Positions 1 through 11,587 of a DNA stretch of 64,000 bases are shown here, one piece after another. Below the pieces are notes generated by a model that was not told the origin of the DNA, did no database searches, and saw only the letters and a program-made list of their open reading frames with translations. Every line of letters starts with the position of its first letter. The first letter of the stretch is position 1. The DNA lies in NCBI RefSeq assembly GCF_963924675.1, contig NC_089240.1, forward strand, positions 120,037,680 to 120,101,679, given 5' to 3'. A program made the translations under genes and the position numbers. Source of the DNA: Phocoena phocoena (taxonomy: Eukaryota; Chordata; Mammalia; Artiodactyla; Phocoenidae).

Positions 1-467
1 AGAGAAAAAGAAAGGGACTGAGAAAATACTTGAAGAGATTATAATAGTTGAAAACTTCCCGAATATGGGAAAGGAAAGAGTTAATCAAGTCCAGGAAGCA
101 AAGAGAGTCCCATACAGGATAAATCCAAGGAGAAACAAACCAAGACACATATTAATCAAACTATCAAAAATTAAATACAAAGAAAATATATTAAAAGCAG
201 CAAGGGAAAAACAACAAATAACACACAAGGGAATCCCCATAAGGTTAACAGCTGATCTTTCAGCATAAACTCTGCAAGCCAGGAAGGGACTGGCAGGACA
301 TATTTAAAGTGATGAAGGAGAAAAACCTACAACCAACATTACTCTACCCAGCAAGGATCTCATTCAGATTTGATGGAAAAATTAAAACCTCTACAGACAA
401 GCAAAAGCTGAGAGAGCTCAGCACCACCAAACCAGCTTTACAACAAATGCTAAACGATCTTCCCTAG
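1..467 (+). pseudogene. L1 ORF1p remnant (C-terminal half)
   Basis: ORF1p is the L1 RNA-binding chaperone. It trimerises through a coiled coil and binds RNA with an RRM and a C-terminal domain. Only the RRM/CTD part is in the window: the frame from 65 reads MGKERVNQVQEAKRVPYRIN and on through LSKIKYKENILKAAREKQQI to IRLTADLSA. A TAA stop at 266-268 replaces the usual SAE context. Just downstream, GCCAGGAAGGGACTGG (279-294) carries one base more than the in-frame version in the L1 at 20 kb, so the reading frame shifts there. Conserved text (LLYPARISF-like) continues in another frame up to the TAG at 465-467. The start lies outside the window. Confidence 0.9.
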
Positions 468-525
468 GCAAAAAACACAAGAGAAGGAAAAGACCTACAA
501 TAACAAACCCAAAACAATTCACAAA

Positions 526-3500
526 ATGGCCATAGGAACATATATACCGATAATTACCTTAAAGGTAAATGGATTAAATGTGCCCACCAAAAGACACAAA
601 CTGGCTGAATGGATACAGAAACAAGACCCATATATATGCTGTCTACAAGACACCCACTTCAGACCTAGGGACACATACAGACTGAAAGTGAGGGGATGGA
701 AAAAGATATTCCATGCAAATGGAAACCAAAAGAAAGCTGGAGTAGCAATTCTCATATAAGAAAAAATAGACTTTAAAATAAAAACAATTATAAGGACAAA
801 AAAGGACACTACATAAGAATCACGGAATTGATCCAAGAAGATATAACAATTGTAACTATTTATGCACCCAACATAGGAGCACCTCAATACATAAAGCAAA
901 TACTAACGGCCATGAAACGGGAAATCAATAGTAAGACATTCATAGTAGGAGACTTTAACACCCCAATTTCACCAATGGAGAGATCATCCAAAATGAAAAT
1001 AAATAAGGAAACACAAGCATTAAATGATACATTAAACAAGATGGACTTAACTGATATTTATAGGACATTCCATCCAAAAACAACAGAATACACATTTTTC
1101 TCAAGTGCTCATGGAACATTCTCCAGGATAGATCATACCTTAGGTCACAAATCAAGCCTTGGTAAATTTAAGAAAACTGAATGTATCAAGTACCTTTTCC
1201 GACCAAAACGCTATGAGACTAGATATCAATTACAGGAAAAGATGTGTACAAAATACAAACACATGGAGGCTAAACAATACACTACTTAATAACAAAGTGA
1301 TCACTGAAGAAATCAAAGAGGAAATTAAAATATACCTAGAAACAAATGACAATGGAGACACAACGACCCAAAACCTATGGGATGCCGCAAAAGCAGTTCG
1401 AAGAGGGAAGTTTATAGCAATAAAATCCTACCTTAAGAAACAGGAAACATCTCAAATAAACATCTCAAATAAACAACACGTAAAGCTATTAGAGAAAGAC
1501 GAACAAACACACCCCAAAGTTAGCAAAAGGAAAGAAATGATAAAGATCAGATCAGAAATAAATGAAAAAGAAATGAGGAAAACGATTGCAAAGATCAATA
1601 AAACTAAAAGCTGGTTCTTTGAAAAGATAAACAAAATAGATAAACCATTAGCCAGACTCATTAAGAAAAAAAGGGAGAAGACTCAAATCAATAGAATTAG
1701 AAATGAAAAAGGAGAAGTAACAACTGACACTGCAGAAATACAAAAAATCATGAGAGATTACTACAAGCAACTCTATGCCAATAAAATGGACAACCTGGAA
1801 GAAATGGACAACTTCTTAGAAATGCACAACCTGCCAAGAATGAATCAGGAAGAAATAGAAAATATGAACAGACCAATCACAAGCACTGAAATTGAGACTG
1901 TGATTAAAAATCTTCCAACAAACAAAAGCCCAGGACCAGATGGCTTCACAGGCGAATTCTATGAAGCATTTACAGAAGAGCTAACATCTATACTTCTCAA
2001 ATTCTTCCAAAATATAGCAGAGGGAGGAACACTCCCAAATTCCTTGTACGAGGCCACCATCACCTTGATACCAAAACCAGACAAGGATGTCACAAAGAAA
2101 GAAAACTACAGGCCAATATCACTAATGAACATAGATGCAAATATCCTCAACAAAATACTAGCAAACAGAATCCAACAGCACATGAAAAGGATCGTACACC
2201 ATGATCAAGTGGGGTTTATTCCAGGAATGCAAGGATTCTTCAACATACGCAAATCTATCAATGTGATAAACCATATTAACAAATTGAAGGGGAAAAACCA
2301 TATGATCATGTCAATAGATGCAGAGAAAGCTTTTGACAAAATTCAACACCCATTTATGATAAAAACCCTGCAGAAAGTAGGCATAGAGGGAACTTTCCTC
2401 AACATAATAAAGGCCATATATGACAAGCCCACAGCCAACGTCATCCTCAATGGTGAAAAACTGAAAGCATTTCCACTAAGATCAGGAACAAGACAAGGTT
2501 GCCCACTCTCACCACTCTTATTCAACATAGTTTGGAAGTTTTAGCCACAGCAATCAGAGAAGAAAAGGAAATAAAAGGAATCCAAATCGGAAAAGAAGAA
2601 GTAAAGCTGTCACTGTTTGCAGATGACATGATACTATACATAGAGAATCCTAAAGATACTACCAGAAATCAACTAGAGCTAATCAATGAATTTGGTAAAG
2701 TAGCAGGATACAAAATTAATGCACAGAAATATCTGGCATTCCTATATACTAAGGATGAAAAATCTGAAAGTGAAATTAAGAAAACACTCCCATTTACCGC
2801 TGCAACAAAAAGAATAAAATATCTAGGAATAAACCTACCTAAGGAGACAAAAGACCTGTACGCAGAAAATTATAAGACACTGATGAAAGAAATTAAAGAT
2901 GATACAAATAGATGGAGAGATATACCATATTCTTGGATGGGAAGAATCAACATTGTGAAAATGACTCTACTACCCAAGCAATGAGATTAGATCACTCCCT
3001 AACACCATACACAAAAATAAGCTCAAAATGGATTAAAGACCTAAATGTAAGGCCAGAAACTATTAAACTCTTAGAGGAAAACATAGGCAGAACACTCTAT
3101 GACATACAACACAGCAAGATTCTTTTTGACCCACCTCACAGAGAAATGGAAATAAAAACAAAAATAAACAAATGGAACCTAATGAAACTTAAAAGCTTTT
3201 GCACAGCAAAGGAAACCATAAACAAGACCAAAAGACAACCCTCAGAATGGGAGAAAATATTTGCAAATGAAGCAACTGACAAAGGATTAATCTCCAAAAT
3301 TTACAAGCAGCACATGCAGCTCAATAACAAAAAAAAACAAACAACCCAATCCAAAAATGGGCAGAAGGCCTAAATAGACATTTCTCCAAAGAAGATATAC
3401 AGACTGCCAACAGACATATAAAAGAATGCTCAACATCACTAAGCATTAGAGAAATGCAAATCAAAACTACAATGAGATATCATCTCACACCAGTCTGAAT

Positions 3501-3891
3501 GGGCATCATCAATAAATCTAGAAACAATAAATGCTGGAGAGGGTGTGGAAAAAAGGGAACACTCTTGCACTGCTGGTGGGAATGTGAATTGGTAGAGCCG
3601 CTATGGAGAACAGTATGGAGGTTCCTTAAAAAACTACAAATAGAACTACCATATGACCCAGCAATCCCACTACTGGGCATATACCCTGAGAAAACCATAA
3701 TTCAAAAAGAGTTATGTTCCAAAATGTTCATTGCAGCTCTATTTACAATAGCCAGGAGATGGAAGCAACTGAAGTGTCCATCATTGGATGAATGGATAAA
3801 GAAGATGTGGCACATATATACAATGGAATATTACTCAGCCATAAATAGAAAGGAAATTGAGTTATTTGTACTGAGATGGATGGACCTATAG
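526..3891 (+). pseudogene. L1 ORF2p remnant (endonuclease-reverse transcriptase)
   Basis: ORF2p nicks target DNA and primes reverse transcription there. The ATG at 526 starts MAIGTYIPIITLKVNGLNVP, the usual N-terminus of the APE-like endonuclease. The frame breaks at the TAA at 757-759. It resumes at 828-1289 with YAPNIGAPQY and VGDFNTP, then at 1159-2544 with the last endonuclease motif, which reads FSDQN (normally SDHN, so the catalytic His is replaced by Gln). The RT part keeps [33 protein letters not shown] and [14 protein letters not shown]. One T is missing at about 2531 and the frame shifts. The RT catalytic FADDMILY follows in the 2499-2984 frame. A deletion of about 380 bp at about 2980 removes the segment just after the RT domain. 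The cysteine-containing C-terminus ([18 protein letters not shown]) runs at 3499-3891 and ends MDL-stop. Confidence 0.93.
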
Positions 3892-4334
3892 TCTGTCATA
3901 CAGAGTGAAGTCAGTCAGAAAGAGAAAGACAAATACTGTATGCTAACACATATATATGGAATCTAAGAAAACAAATGTCATGAAGAACCTAGGGGTAAGA
4001 CAGAAATAAAGACACAGACCTACTAGAGAATGGACTTGAGGATATGGGGAGGGGGAAGGGTAAGCTGTGACAAAGTGAGAGAGTGGCATGGACATATATA
4101 CACTACAAAACGTAAAACAGATAGCTAGTGGGAAGCAGCCGCATAGCACAGGGAGATCAGCTCGGTGCTTTGTGACCACCTGGAGGGGTGGGATAGGGAG
4201 GGTGTGAGGGAGGGAAACACAAGAGGGAAGAGATATGGGAACATATGTATAACTGATTCACTTCGTTATAAAACAGAAACTAACACACCATTGTAAAGCA
4301 ACTCTACTCCAATAAAGGTGAAAAAAAAATATTC

Positions 4335-6681
4335 CAACAAACTATAGTCCAGGACCAGATGGCTTCACAGAAGAATTCTATCAAACATTTAGAGAAGAGC
4401 TAACAGCCATCGTTTTCAAATTCTTCCAAAAAATTGCGGAGGAAGGAACACTCCCAAACTCATTCTATGAGGCCATCAACACGCTGATACCAAAACGAGA
4501 CAAAGATACTACAAAAAAGGAAAATTACAGACCAATATCACTGATGAATATAGAGGCAAATATCCTCAACAAAATACTAGCAAACAGAATCCTACAACAC
4601 CTTAGAAGGATCATACACCATTTTCAAGTTTATCTCAGGGATGCAAGGATTCTTCAGTATACACAAATCAATCAATGTGATACACCATATTAACAAATTG
4701 AACAATAAAAAACATATGATCATCTCAATAGATGCAGCAAAAGCTTTTGACAATATTCAACACCGCTTTATGATAAAAAACTCTCCAGAAACTGGGCATA
4801 GAGGGAACTCACTTCAATATAATATAAGCCATATTCAACAAACCCAAAATAAACATCATTCTCAATGGTGAAAAACTGAAAGCATTTCTTCTAAGATCAG
4901 GAACAAGAAAAGGATTTCCACTCTCGCCACTATTATTCAACATAGTTTTGGAAGTCCTAGCCATGGCAGTCAGAGAAGAAAAGGAAATAAAAAGAATACA
5001 AATTAGAAAAGAAGAAATGAAGCTTTCACTGTTTGAAGATGACATGACACTATACATAGAGAATCCTAATGATGCCACCAGAAAACTACTAGAGCTAATC
5101 AATGAATTTGGTAAAGTTGCAGGATACATAATTAATGCACAGAAATCTCTTGTATTCCTATACTCTATTGATGAAAAATCTGCAAGACAAATTAAGGAAA
5201 CACTCCCATTTACCACTGCAACAAAAAGAATAAAATACGTAGGAATAAACCTACCTAAGGAGACAGAAGACCTGTATGCAGAAAACTGTAAAACACTGAT
5301 GTAGGGAATTAAAAATTATACCAACAAATGGCAAGATATACCGTGTTCTTGGATTGAAAGAATCAATATTGTGAAAATGACTATACTACCCAAAGCAATC
5401 TACAGATTCAATACAATCCCTATCGAATTACCAATGGCTTTTTTTATGAAACTAGAACAAAAAATCTTAAAATTTGTATGGAGACACAGAAGACCCCAAA
5501 TAGCCCAAGCAGGCTTGAGGGAAAAAAACAGAGCTGGAAGAATCAGGCTCCCTGACTGCAGACTACACTACAAAGCTACAATAATCAAGACAATATGGTA
5601 CTTACACAAAAACAGAAACCTAGATCAATGGAACAAGACAGAAAGCTCAGAGATAAACCCACACACCTATGGTCAACTAATCTATGACAAAGGAGGCAAG
5701 GATATACAATGGAGAAAAGCCAGTCTCTTCAATAAGTGGTGCTGGGAAAACTGGACAGCTACATGTAAAAGAATGAAATTAGAAAACTCCCTAACACCAC
5801 ATACAAAAATAAACTCAAAATGGATTAGAGACCTAAATGTAAGTTGGGACACTATAAAACTCTTAGAGGAAAACATAGGAAGAACACTGTTTGACATAAA
5901 TCACAGTGAGATCTTTTCTGATACACCTCTTACAGTAGTGGAAATAAAAAACAAAAATAAACAAATGGGACCTAATGAAACTTAAAAGCTTTTGCACAGC
6001 AAAAGAAACTGTAAACAAGATGAAAAGACAACCCTCAGAATGGGAGAAAACATGTACAAGTGAAGGAACTGACAAAGGATTAATCTCCAAAATTTACAAG
6101 CAGCTCATGCAGCTCAATATCAAAAAAACAAACAACCCAATCCAAAAATGGGCAGAAGACCTAAATAGACATTTCTCCAAAGAAGATATACAGATTGCCA
6201 ACAAACTCAAGAAAGGATGCTCAACATCACTAATCATTAGAGAAATGCAAATCAAAACTACAATGAGATATCACCTCACGCCAGTCAGAATGGTCATCAC
6301 AAAAAAATCTACAAACAATAAATCCTGGAGTAGGTGTGGAGAAAGGGGAACCCTCTTGCACTGTTGTTGGGAATGTAAATTGATACAGCCACTATGGAGA
6401 ACAGTATGGAGGTCCTTAAAAAACTAAAAATAGAACTACCATACGACCCAGCAATCCCACTACTGGGCATATACCCTGAGAAAACCATAATTCAAAAAGA
6501 GTCATGTTCCAAAATGTTCATTGCAGCTTTATTTACAATAGCCAGGAGATGGAAGCAACCGAAGTGTCCATCATCGGATAAATGGATAAAGAAGATGTGG
6601 CACATATATACAATGGAATATTACTCAGCCATAAATAGAAATGAAATTGACTTATTTTTAGTGAGATGGATGGACCTGTAG
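4335..6681 (+). pseudogene. L1 ORF2p remnant, RT to C-terminus
   Basis: This ORF2 lacks the endonuclease and the first part of RT. Frames visible in order: RT palm with [13 protein letters not shown] (4641-4871); RT with [14 protein letters not shown] at 4948-5304, where the catalytic box is FEDD rather than FADD; thumb and post-RT region 5371-5985 ([40 protein letters not shown]), open for 204 codons; then 5975-6427 and 6394-6681, which carry the C-terminal cysteine-rich stretch ([14 protein letters not shown]) and the terminal [20 protein letters not shown]. Frameshifts separate the pieces and a TAG at about 5302 interrupts RT. Not functional. Confidence 0.92.
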
Positions 6682-6984
6682 TCTGTCATACAGAGTGAAG
6701 TCAGAAAGAGAAAAACAAATACCGTATGCTAACACATATATATGGAATCTAAAAAAATAAATAAATAAACTGGTCATGAAGAACCTAGGGGAAGACAGGA
6801 ATAAAGACACAGACCTACTAGAGAATGGACTTGAGGATATGGGGAGGGAGAAGGGTAAGCTAGGACAAAGTGAGAGAGTGGCATGGACATATATACACTA
6901 CCAAACGTAAAATAGATAGCTAGTGGGAAGCAGCCGCATAGCACAGGGAGATCAGCTCGGTGATTTGTGACCACCTAGAAAGGT

Positions 6985-7009
6985 GGGATAGGGAGGGTGG
7001 GAGGGAGGG
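6985..7009 (+). other. G-quadruplex-prone G-run in the L1 3'UTR
   Basis: Six GGG blocks separated by 1-3 bases (GGGATAGGGAGGG, then TGGGAGGGAGGG). Related runs lie in the other young L1 3'UTRs here: about 4190-4213 and 34038-34061 on the plus strand, and, as C-runs, in the minus-strand copies at about 39970-40003 and 56140-56170. G-rich 3'UTR tracts that can fold into G4 are known in mammalian L1s; folding here is inferred. Confidence 0.6.
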
Positions 7010-7365
7010 AGACGCAAGAGGGAAGAGATATGGGGACATATGTATATGTATAACTGATTCACTTTGTTATAAAGCAGAAACTGACACACCATTGTAAAGC
7101 AATTATACTCTAATAAAGATGTTAAAAAAAACAACCAAAATGTGGAAAAACAAACACTTAACGAAAACTAACCCATTAACATATGTGTGTGTGGAATGGA
7201 GGGGGAGGATAGATTCAAACATGAAAGACGCTTATAAGAAGCCAGTGTGATATCGAATTCTCCATGTCATTTAATAAGCAGACTATGCACGACTGGGTGT
7301 CTGACCTTTTGACCCAAGTAACTCATAACTGAAGTGTCTGCTAGATAATTTTCATCTGAAAACAA

Positions 7366-7485
7366 GGCTCCACCTTCATTACCTTAGCACCTCCCTAAGA
7401 CCCCACCTGCCAATACCATTATCTTTAGGGGTCAGGCTTTCAACCTATGAATTTTAGTTGGACACAAACATTCAGATCATAGCAA
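7366..7485 (-). mobile_element. MaLR-type LTR fragment (MLT1/MST-like)
   Basis: Read on the minus strand it starts TGCTATGATCTGAATGTTTG and continues with text for a dated LTR promoter end that I recognise from ERVL-MaLR solo LTRs, including the GTGGGGTC block. About 120 bp are visible; the 3' remainder is lost. Subfamily is not resolvable by eye. Confidence 0.55.
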
Positions 7486-7679
7486 TGTGACACCACTCTC
7501 CTGTACTTATCCCCAAAGACCATGCCCTTTGAGAGCTAGCCTTTGTTCACACCAAATCTTCATTCTGGAATACTTTTTTCCAACTATAGAGATACTACTA
7601 CTCCCTAAAGTCTTTTGCATATTTGTATTGTCACCTCCAGTAAAGAAGGACAGAGATCTTACCACTATACTAGACATGT

Positions 7680-7870
7680 TTATAATAAATAATTTCATGG
7701 ATTCTCACAAAAACTCTGTGAGCTATTATTTCTGCACTTTACATAAGAAGAAACTGAGTCTCAAATAGGTTAAGTACCTTGCCCAAAGGCACACAGCTAA
7801 TTCACGTAGAAATCAGCAACTACCATATCCAATTCTGTCTAACTCCAATGCTTGCATTCTTTCTATTCTT
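7680..7870 (-). mobile_element. MIR SINE
   Basis: Ancient tRNA-derived SINE in reverse orientation. The core reads AAGAAGAAACTGAGTCTCAA, then GGTTAAGTACCTTGCC and CACACAGCTAATT, matching the MIR core in reverse complement (GCTGTGTGACCTTGGGCAAG and following). Ends are diffuse. Confidence 0.8.
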
Positions 7871-8317
7871 CACAGTATTGTCTCTAAAGTGCCATACTTA
7901 TACTCTAAAAAAGATGTTTTTTCCTCTCTGTAGTGTTAAGTGGAATCAAGCAACTAGTTCTAGAGTGTCCACTCCTGTGCTAAGCAATGGCAAGAGAACA
8001 TCAAAACAAACTGTGTTTATTACCATCCTCCTCAAGATAGGTAAAGCAAGTTATTTATCTAGTAGACCTTGGTCCATAGTAGCTTGATCAACTGCCCCAG
8101 TTTGAGTGAGACTGTCCAGTTTGAGCACTGAAAATCCCCCATCTCATGAAACAACTCAGTCCTGGGCAAACTGGAAGGAATGGTTGTCATAACTCCTCCA
8201 GCAGAGTAGAAACATCTTGAAATATTTTTAACGCTCATAGTATGGCCAACTAAGTAGGAAAGGGGAGGCAAACATCAATATTTATTTTAAAATTGCTAGA
8301 ATTAGGAAACACTGTTC
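7871..8317. other. No recognisable feature
   Basis: Unique-looking AT-rich sequence. Frames on both strands are short (102 codons at most) without family motifs, codon periodicity or splice context that I could support. Confidence 0.5.
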
Positions 8318-8510
8318 AAAAGCAGCGGTTCTTTTTGAACCAACAGTATACACATCACCTGGATACTTTCTAGAAAAGCAAATATTCTGACCCTACCCCA
8401 GACCTAGGAAATCAGAGGCTCTGGGGCTGTGGCCCTGAAATGTGTATTTTAACAAGCCCTCTGGGTGATACTGATGTGCACTCAATTTTGAGAGTCACTG
8501 CTCTAAAGAA
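8318..8510. mobile_element. MER5A-like hAT DNA transposon
   Basis: Near-palindromic non-autonomous hAT-Charlie element. It begins AGCAGCGGTTCTTTTTGAAC, carries CTACCCCAGACCTAGGAAAT in the middle and AACAAGCCCTCTGGGTGATA near the right end, and closes GAGAGTCACTGCT. These are the MER5A landmarks in order. I did not find a clean 8-bp target duplication. Confidence 0.8.
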
Positions 8511-9044
8511 ATGACAGGAAAGCCCCTGTCCCCTCCCAGTGTCTCAAGTGCCATCTCCCGTGAACTCTGCTGTGGTCAGCCTGCCATCACACTGCTGCTT
8601 TCCTTTGTCAGCTCCTACATGCCATTTCAGTCTCCTTTTTCACTTATTTGCCACTGCTTTGAATATGAATAATACCAACATTGTGACATGTTTATAGATT
8701 AGTAAACCTTTCATAAATTTCAGTGCCTCTCAGAATTTTTTTCCCACTGAAATACCCATAAAGTAGAGGTGAGGGAAAGCACATCCCTCCAGGGCTCCCG
8801 GAAGTGCTGCCTGAAGCAGCCCACTACCAAAACAGAACGTGACTGAAGCTTCATATTTTAGCCTCAAAATTCACGTGGACCTTTTGTTTCTACCTCTTAA
8901 TATATTCATGTTTGTTTTATTATAAAAATTATTTCCTCGCATTTTCAAATAAACTTGACTTTGCAAGAGGACCTTTGTCCCCAGTTTGGGTTGGCTTTTT
9001 GTTTCATGCCCATGGGGTGCACATATTTCCGGCTGCAAAACACA
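8511..9044. other. No recognisable feature
   Basis: No repeat family or coding region that I can name. Mixed composition, with a T-rich stretch at about 8880-8950. Confidence 0.5.
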
Positions 9045-9450
9045 AGAGAGGTTACTCCATTTCATTCTCACAATGACCCTGAGAAGTGTTAAACCTCATC
9101 ATTACTAAAGAGGATATGAAGGACCTGAAAGGTTAAGTCAGGGGTCCCCAACCCGCTGGCCACAGACAGGTACCGGTCCTCGGCCTGTTAGGAACAGGGC
9201 CACACAGCAGGAGGTGAGCGGCGGGCGAGCGAGCGAAGCTTCATCTGCCGCTCCCCATCGCTCGCATTACCGCCTGAACTATCCCCACCCCCGACCCCAC
9301 CCGCAACCCCGGTCCGTGGAAAAATTGTCTTCCGCGAAGACGGTCCCTGGTGCCAAAAAAGTCGGGGACCGCTGGGTTAAGTAGTGTGCCCAAGGTCACA
9401 GAGCGGAGAAATGTCTGAATCGGGGCCTGTATGACTAAAGGTCTGCTTCT
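9045..9450 (-). mobile_element. MIR SINE split by a later insertion
   Basis: The left part (9045-9138) has CCATTTCATTCTCACAATGA and GGACCTGAAAGGTTAAGT. The right part (9375-9450) resumes GGTTAAGTAGTGTGCCCAAG then GTCACAGAGCGGAGAAAT. Joined across the inserted element these give the usual MIR core order in reverse orientation, which shows that the MIR was there first. Confidence 0.8.
9139..9374 (+). mobile_element. MER1-like hAT-Charlie DNA transposon with perfect target duplication
   Basis: 236-bp non-autonomous hAT element. Terminal inverted repeats: the left end CAGGGGTCCCCAAC and the reverse complement of the right end CAGCGGTCCCCGAC agree at 12 of 14 bases. The 8-bp target duplication GGTTAAGT is perfect (9131-9138 and 9375-9382), as expected for hAT transposase. 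The interior holds GTGAGCGGCGGGCGAGCGAG and GGTCCGTGGAAAAATTGTCT, typical of the MER1 group. It has no coding capacity. Confidence 0.9.
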
Positions 9451-10529
9451 TTCCTCGCTCATGTATTTGTCTGATGTTTTGGCCTATAAACTCCTGAATG
9501 ACAAGGACAAGGGCACTATTTTATATTCTATATGCAATATAATGTAATACTTCATACAATACCATATATATTATATGAATGAATAAAATTGTATTAGTAA
9601 TTTAAGAAGTTGACTGTTTTTTCTTTTTATTCCCTTATGCTTTGCAAATTATGGAAATATTTGTAAGGACTTTTTAAGCTCCACAGATATGGGTTAAAAT
9701 GCAAAACAGAGTCACGAAAAAGACTGTGGGTTTTGACTATTAGATTAAGTATCTATGAGTATTAGAATTCAATACCCACCACAGCCACCCCCTCCCACAG
9801 GCTCCCTGAGACCAACAGATGTATGAGGTTCAATAGCAAAGGACAGTCAACTACCAGTGCAATGTGAGCCTGGCTTATATCTAAACACAGATTCAGGGAA
9901 TGTGGGCACATGGTTTAGGTCCAAACTCAAATCCTAGGATCTTACCAAACTCTAGCACTGCCAAGAAAGCATAAGACAGCCAGGGTGTTCCAACAGAAAA
10001 GAAGGCTCTAGTTCACTGTACCACTTTAGACATAAGGAAAGATGATTTAGAAGAGAACAGGGGAAATATGTGTATCACCTTTTAACACAGCATCCCCACT
10101 AACTGGTAAAGAGTCCAATTCTTGGCCGCTGAATCTAACTGAAGATCTGTATTCATTAAAGAAGGAATTTGGAAATGAGAGAGAGGTGCTGAACTTTCTC
10201 CATCGCCTACTGCTAACTCTCATTTGGAATACTGGAGTTAAAATAAATATTCATTCTATATTTAGGCAGGCAGCCTAGTATAAAATAGTACTTCTCAAAA
10301 TGTTTTCTTTGGAATAAAGAGTTCTCTTGTCAATTAAATTTGGGAAACCCTGCGCTGTATGGTTTCTTTACTGAAAGTCTTATTTGGGGTGCTTAAAATA
10401 CTGTGAGCATCAGGAATCTTAAATAAAGGTCATGATATGCAACCTTTTCAAAACCTATTTGGCCAGCAAACATTTTTTCCCCATTGAAACACCCATTTTA
10501 CCGAATACACTGTAGGGATGCCAATACAG
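9451..10529. other. No gene; unique-looking intergenic DNA
   Basis: AT-rich sequence with a small TATA/ATAT cluster at 9525-9590. No open frame above 60 codons, no structured RNA and no repeat that I can identify. Confidence 0.5.
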
Positions 10530-10770
10530 AGGAAAAGATTATGGGATTTGGCATTGGAGAAACGTCATTTCACTTCATGCTACAGCACTTACTAGCTGCA
10601 TTAAAATGATCTGATCATGTAATACATCAGAGTTTCTGTTTTCTCATATGTGATGAAAGGATAATAATCCCAACCATGCAGATTCATGAGGGTCTTATGA
10701 GTTGATAGATATAAATTGTCTATAGGATTGTGCTTCATTTCAGAAGTTGCTCAACAAGTGGTATTTCCTT
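10530..10770 (+). mobile_element. MIR SINE
   Basis: Plus-orientation MIR. Landmarks: CAGCACTTACTAGCTGCATT, TTCTGTTTTCTCATATGTGA (the TTTCCTCATCTGTAAAATGG block), GATAATAATCCCAACC, and GCTCAACAAGTGGTATTT near the 3' end. Strongly diverged. Confidence 0.7.
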
Positions 10771-11003
10771 CCCCTCTATTATTTTCATATGCCCTTGCTT
10801 TGGCAAGTGTTTGTAAGTACCAAGTCATTGAAAAATTTAGTCGATTAACTGAAAACAATCAGTCAAATATATAACAAGGTAATGGAGAAAGCTGACTCTT
10901 TAGATGATGGAATACTCAGTTGTGTGTAATGCTGTGGTATTGCATGCACCCCTTTCTCAGTTATTACTACTGGTTTGGGAGAGCTTTCAAAGGTTGAAAC
11001 TCA

Positions 11004-11587
11004 ATATCTGTGAGTTGTTTCTGTTCTATTATATACATTCATTTGTTTTATTTTTTAGATTCCACATATAAGTGATAACAAACTATTTGTCTTTCTCTGT
11101 CTGACTTATTTCACTCAGCAGTATACTCTCTAGGTCCAGCCACATTGTTGCTAATAGCAGAATTTCACTCTTTTTATCACTGAGTAACATTCTATTGTAT
11201 GTATATACCACATCTTTATCCATTCATCTGTTGATGGACACTTAGGTTGCTTCCATATCTTGGCTACTGTAAACAGTGCTGCTATGAACATTGGGGTGCA
11301 TGTCTCTTTTCGAATTAGCAGACTCACAGATATAGAGAACAAACTAGTGGTTACCAGTGGGGAGAAGAAAGGAGGTAGGGGCAAAATAGAGGTATGGGAT
11401 TAAGAGGTACAAACTACTATGTATAAAAGAAGTAAGCAGTAAGGATATATTGTACAGCACAGGGAAATACAGCCATTATTTTGTAAAACTTCAAATGAAA
11501 TATAATCTGCAAAAATACTGGATCACTACGTTGTACACCTGGAACTAATATAATATAGTAAGTCAACTGTACTTCAATTAAAAAAAC
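11004..11587 (+). mobile_element. 5'-inverted (twin-primed) L1 insertion
   Basis: A 3'-terminal L1 fragment in two opposed arms. The left arm, 11004 to about 11315, is antisense and holds the ORF2 C-terminus in reverse (antisense frame 11151-11384 reads [20 protein letters not shown] and DEWIKMWYIH). The right arm, about 11316-11587, is sense and holds the 3'UTR (ACTGTACTTCAATTAAAAAA). Both arms contain the L1 segment ACTCACAGATAT, so they overlap slightly at the inversion point. The whole insertion is flanked by GTTGAAACTCA at 10993-11003 and 11588-11598, a perfect 11-bp target duplication. This is the signature of twin priming during target-primed reverse transcription. It is an older subfamily than the L1 at 1-4329. 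Confidence 0.9.

Larger units (their letters stand above)
1..4329 (+). mobile_element. L1 LINE, young cetartiodactyl type, ORF1 (partial) to poly-A
   Basis: Non-LTR retrotransposon of the L1 clade. The window opens inside ORF1, so the 5' part lies outside. In order it holds the ORF1 C-terminal region, a short inter-ORF spacer, ORF2 (endonuclease, reverse transcriptase, C-terminal region), and a 3'UTR that ends in AATAAAGGTG plus an A-run at 4320-4329. About 380 bp of ORF2 is missing at about 2980, judged against the neighbouring L1, which keeps that segment at about 5395-5772. Several single-base indels and stops are visible. The 3'UTR has the G-rich run and the AGCTAGTGGGAAGCAGCCGC block shared by every young L1 here. 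It is non-autonomous. Confidence 0.95.
4330..7135 (+). mobile_element. L1 LINE remnant, RT domain to poly-A, adjoining the first L1
   Basis: Same-strand L1 that begins abruptly in the RT palm (PGPDGF context) right after the A-run of the upstream L1, and runs to CTAATAAAGATGTTAAAAAA at 7135. The first L1 may have inserted into this one. The equivalent site in an L1 reads TTAAAAATCTTCCAAC (seen at 1910-1925), which fits the L1 endonuclease preference TT/AAAA. In that case the missing 5' half lies upstream of the window. This copy retains the ORF2 segment deleted from its neighbour. The 3'UTR includes a run of six GGG blocks at 6985-7009. Confidence 0.93.
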
